The position numbers and the translations under genes are program-made. 64,000 nt of DNA from Candidatus Thalassarchaeum sp. (lineage in GTDB: Archaea > Thermoplasmatota > Poseidoniia > Poseidoniales > Thalassarchaeaceae). The stretch lies in NCBI GenBank assembly GCA_022449345.1, contig JAKURL010000005.1, positions 1 to 64,000 on the forward strand. The letters run 5' to 3'. Positions 61,433 through 64,000 of this stretch are shown here, in pieces. The notes below the pieces were generated by a model. That model was not told the origin of the DNA. It did not search any database and worked only from the letters and a program-made list of their open reading frames with translations. Each line of letters opens with the position of its first letter. Within the stretch, counting starts at the first letter, position 1.

Positions 61433-62923
61433 GTGTCCAACTCCCAAAACGCGCCAGAGATACTTCCCGAGTTATCGGAAAGCGCAACCAGATTGAAGCG
61501 AGACAAATTGGATCGCGTGCCCTACGATCATAGCGGAAAGCACCCTGGAAAACGATGGGCCCAGAATGCATTAGACATCATGTTTGAATTGGGTAATCGG
61601 GCTATATTCAGACGCTATGACTCGGACTCAGTTCCACCCGCTGAAGGCGGTGTGATCTACGTTGCCACTCACATCAATGGGCTAGTCGACCCGATGGTAA
61701 TTACTCGAGTACAGAAGAAGCGAGTAATCTCACTTGGTCGCCACGACCTAACCACCCGACCGGTGATTGGTTGGTGGGCACGTCGCTTCGGAACTCAACC
61801 GGTTCTGAGACGAGCTGAGGTGGAGGCGGGGGTGGTCGACGCAGAGTTTGCTCGTTACATCAACGACAGAAGCATGCTGACAGTAGCATCCTGCCTAGCA
61901 ACCGGGCACTCTGCTGTAGTAATGCCAGAAGGCAAATCGCACCAAGATTCCAAGTTACACGCTTTGCGAACAGGCTCCTCCCGTTCCGCTCTTGCATCGG
62001 CAGCAATCGCTGACCAGAAGGGATTGCCGGCACCTGTAATCCAAACCGTTGGTTTGCATTGGCGAACTCACCATTGGCTGCGTACCGACAATTATGTTGA
62101 GTTCGGGAAAGAGATTGACATTCCCTCCACTTACTCCGCCGAGGACCGTGCTAGGTTAGTTTCGGGTGAATGGGTTGAACCAGCCCATGAAGACACCATC
62201 GAATTGCGCGATCGCATCTTTGAAACACTCTCTCCAATGACTCCCGGTTCGCCAGACTGGGACTCCCACCGAGCTTGGAAACTCTTGGCCCACATTGGAG
62301 CGAACAAAGCCAATGCACCCCTGAAGACCCTTGCTCAGGAAGTTCATGCAACTCGAGAAGTTCGAGAGACTATAGGTAGAGATGAAAACAATCCATTAAT
62401 CGAGCAAGCTAAAGAAGCGGCAGAAATCCTTCACAAAAATGACCTCTACGCTACTGCCTTAGACTCCTCAAATCGTTTGCGAGGCAAATCAAAATCTGAG
62501 CATTTCAGAGGCATTCTTGGATTACTATTGATGATTTCGACACTGCCGATAACCCTACCTTCGTCAGGATTCCAATGGGGGCTTGCGAAAGTCATGGCAG
62601 AGAGTAGCGACGAAGGGTTGGATTCTCGGACTTCTTACTTCATGCTTGCAGGAATGTTCTCTCCTGTTTTCTTCTGGCCTCCCGCCGCGCTCATTGGAAC
62701 AATTCTATACGCAGGAATTTCCTTTGAATTAGATACCCTTTACACATTCATCTTGCTGATGCTTTCGTTTTACATCTCTGCCTCGATTGCAATATCAGGT
62801 TACGATTTGTGTTCGGACTCAGCCGCCGCATCGCGGCGTGTGAAATTGAGTGTTAGCGAGGAGGGGGAGAGACTCCACAAACTCATTGATGCGATATCAT
62901 CCAGACTCGGCGCTCTCAAATAG
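61433..62923 (+). CDS. Glycerol-phosphate acyltransferase-like (PlsC/GPAT superfamily) membrane protein
   Basis: 496 residues. YVATHINGLVDPMVI with His 80 and Asp 86 (spacing x5, the GPAT-like HPNGLVDP variant of the HX4D motif), then GWWARRFGTQPVLRRAEV and VVMPEGKSHQDSK near 165-178 as the phosphate-binding motif. Two or three hydrophobic helices lie after residue 350 (GILGLLLMISTLPITLP, YFMLAGMFSPVFFWPP). It would acylate glycerol phosphate, a bacterial-type lipid step. GTG start at 61433. Unusual in an archaeon that also has ether-lipid genes. Confidence 0.8.
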   Translation: MSNSQNAPEILPELSESATRLKRDKLDRVPYDHSGKHPGKRWAQNALDIMFELGNRAIFRRYDSDSVPPAEGGVIYVATHINGLVDPMVITRVQKKRVISLGRHDLTTRPVIGWWARRFGTQPVLRRAEVEAGVVDAEFARYINDRSMLTVASCLATGHSAVVMPEGKSHQDSKLHALRTGSSRSALASAAIADQKGLPAPVIQTVGLHWRTHHWLRTDNYVEFGKEIDIPSTYSAEDRARLVSGEWVEPAHEDTIELRDRIFETLSPMTPGSPDWDSHRAWKLLAHIGANKANAPLKTLAQEVHATREVRETIGRDENNPLIEQAKEAAEILHKNDLYATALDSSNRLRGKSKSEHFRGILGLLLMISTLPITLPSSGFQWGLAKVMAESSDEGLDSRTSYFMLAGMFSPVFFWPPAALIGTILYAGISFELDTLYTFILLMLSFYISASIAISGYDLCSDSAAASRRVKLSVSEEGERLHKLIDAISSRLGALK

Positions 62924-62944
62924 GACAGTCAGTAGCCGCCATTG

Positions 62945-63580
62945 ATGGACGGCAAGTCGGCGGCTAGTGCAGTGAAGGCTTGGTTAGCCCGTGAGAAACT
63001 GGAGTCTCGTGAGGTGCCCGACGCTCAAGCACTCATTCACCTTCACGTCAAATATCCACCAACTAAGCAGGGCCACGTGTTCAATGTGGTAATACCAAAG
63101 AATCGAGATTTAGTCCTGATTTACTCAATTACCCGTGTAGACGAAGGTCAGCAAAATGAGATGAGGGAACACGGCAAGGAAAATCCAGACGCTTGGGAAA
63201 AGTGGCTTCATTCAATCCGAATCCAACTGACGCGCTCAAACCTCGATTGGGTTCTCCACGTAGGTAAACCAAAGGAGGAGTTACCCGGCCCTCTTCAAGC
63301 ATTCAATCTCTCTAGACCAATTTGGTTCGACGGTCTTACTCAAAACGAATTTATGCAGACTATGAGAAGCGTCTGGCTATCGAAATTAGAATTAATCCAT
63401 CAAGTGAAATATGCTTACGGGCAAGGAATTGGTAAACCCGGAAAGGTGGATGATTGGGAAGCAAAGAAAGCCAAACAACGATCATCTCCGATTCGTAAAA
63501 GAAAGCCAGAAAGCCATTCCATCGACACCGATGAAACCGGCGGGTTTGGTAGTGATTTTGACCCCGCCGAATGGGTATGA
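62945..63580 (+). CDS. Uncharacterised archaeal protein (DUF2299-like)
   Basis: About 211 residues. An N-terminal alpha/beta region (AWLAREKLESREVPD, FNVVIPKNRDLVLIYSITRV) that may match an archaeal DUF2299-type fold by memory, then helices and a basic, disordered C-terminus (SSPIRKRKPES). No catalytic motif seen. ATG at 62945, one codon after a possible TTG. It lies 21 bases past the acyltransferase. Confidence 0.6.
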   Translation: MDGKSAASAVKAWLAREKLESREVPDAQALIHLHVKYPPTKQGHVFNVVIPKNRDLVLIYSITRVDEGQQNEMREHGKENPDAWEKWLHSIRIQLTRSNLDWVLHVGKPKEELPGPLQAFNLSRPIWFDGLTQNEFMQTMRSVWLSKLELIHQVKYAYGQGIGKPGKVDDWEAKKAKQRSSPIRKRKPESHSIDTDETGGFGSDFDPAEWV

Positions 63581-63695
63581 TTTTTCGACATACTAAACAA
63601 AATTCTCTCCTTCATCCTCGCGCGCACGCATGACGTGTGGGCGTCGAGGTTAAGTATCGAAAGAAAACCAACAAAGGTGTTGTAGCATCATTGCT

Positions 63696-63700
63696 GGAGG
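63696..63700 (+). promoter_or_regulatory. Shine-Dalgarno sequence for the edge gene
   Basis: GGAGG, 7 bases before the ATG at 63708. Good match and spacing support that ATG as the real start. Confidence 0.6.
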
Positions 63701-63707
63701 AAACGAG

Positions 63708-64000
63708 ATGGAGACAATGAAGGTAAGGAGTAGCATAACGATGGTCCTCATTATGACGATGAGCCTGTTTGCTACATTGGAATTCTCAGAAAGAGCAGAA
63801 GGCAGCGAGATTGTATTGACAGAGGCAATTCAAGTTGTGAACGGAGGCACACACAGTGACAGAATGGTCGCTGTGGATGCTGATTCAATGGGCAATACCC
63901 ATTTTGTTTGGTCCAGAAATACTCACCACCTTTACTACAAGATGCTCGACGCTAGAGGTGATGTGTTAATTGACGAAACTCAAATTTCCAATCCAGGAAC
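63708..64000 (+). CDS. Secreted protein with signal peptide, 3'-partial
   Basis: Starts METMKVRSSITMVLIMTMSL, a signal peptide with hydrophobic core ending near ERAEGS, no lipobox. The mature part (VVNGGTHSDRMVAVDADSMG, THFVWSRNTHHLYYKML) has the feel of a beta-propeller repeat as in Asp-box or WD-like secreted proteins. Runs off the window with no stop. Backed by the GGAGG at 63696. Confidence 0.7.
   Translation, partial: METMKVRSSITMVLIMTMSLFATLEFSERAEGSEIVLTEAIQVVNGGTHSDRMVAVDADSMGNTHFVWSRNTHHLYYKMLDARGDVLIDETQISNPG

Noticed and set aside
1-64000. CRISPR arrays, transposases, integrases, rRNA genes
   Set aside because: No regular spaced repeats, IS ends or rRNA-like stretches were seen on either strand.

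Overview
The window reads as a gene-dense stretch of a marine planktonic euryarchaeon, most likely Marine Group II (Candidatus Poseidoniales) or a close relative. Archaeal marker genes are spread along it: geranylgeranylglyceryl phosphate synthase, a geranylgeranyl-reductase flavoprotein, ribosomal protein LX (L18a type), prefoldin alpha next to ftsY, an RpoP-like zinc ribbon, a replication factor C paralogue, diphthine synthase, Trm5, the stand-alone GuaA glutaminase subunit and a eukaryote-type PyrF. They sit beside bacterial-type genes (uvrA, APS kinase, CysQ, RluA-type pseudouridine synthase, acyltransferase) and many secreted lipoproteins with an LSGC/FTGC-type lipobox. That mixture, with proteases and PKD or Asp-box proteins, is typical of a heterotroph that degrades protein in surface seawater. 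The assignment is inference; no rRNA is present.

Layout. 1-6.6 kb: edge HNH nuclease, M50 protease, S15-like lipoprotein hydrolase, MFS exporter, a pair of membrane proteins. 6.6-12.8 kb: metzincin lipoprotein, RluA, and two unusual surface proteins (a beta-trefoil/TM/peptidoglycan-binding-like fusion and a collagen-like plus pentapeptide-repeat lipoprotein). 12.8-17.8 kb: purQ (interrupted by an in-frame TGA), purSL fusion, pyrF. 17.8-20.4 kb: pseudo-receiver protein, ftsY, prefoldin. 20.4-27 kb: a PAPS-centred cassette (APS kinase fused to an HxGH nucleotidyltransferase, two sulfotransferases, a CysQ-like PAP phosphatase) with accompanying secreted and membrane proteins. 27-32.8 kb: ribosomal LX, M28 peptidase, a ferredoxin / Rossmann-like / GGGP synthase operon, beta-CASP nuclease. 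32.8-42.2 kb: purine permease and apt, Lys/Pro-rich zinc ribbon, TauE, moeA-uvrA, Bax-inhibitor and LysE membrane proteins. 42.2-50.8 kb: Asp-box lipoprotein, epimerase, a methyltransferase-like TPR protein, HAD phosphatase, geranylgeranyl reductase, CutA, a PLP trans-sulfuration enzyme, LysE. 50.8-64 kb: translation/RNA genes (dphB, trm5, tRNA-Asp, tRNA-Arg, RpoP-like, RFC-like), guaAA, a membrane protein, an SdhA-like flavoprotein, HIT protein, an acyltransferase and a secreted protein running off the end.

How genes connect. The APS kinase makes PAPS, the sulfotransferases use it, and CysQ removes the PAP by-product, so 21.4-27 kb looks like a complete sulfuryl-transfer cycle except for a recognisable ATP sulfurylase. 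PurL, PurQ, GuaAA, Apt and the NCS2 permease cover de novo and salvage purine supply. GGGP synthase, ferredoxin and the reductase serve archaeal ether lipids, while the bacterial-type acyltransferase is an odd companion. Genes are tightly packed with many 4-base stop/start overlaps; no gene-free stretch exceeds 300 bases. The strongest follow-up targets are the sulfation cassette with its kinase-nucleotidyltransferase fusion, the interrupted purQ, the two chimeric surface proteins and a decayed gene tail at 6.6 kb that matches the 3' end of the gene at 9.8 kb.
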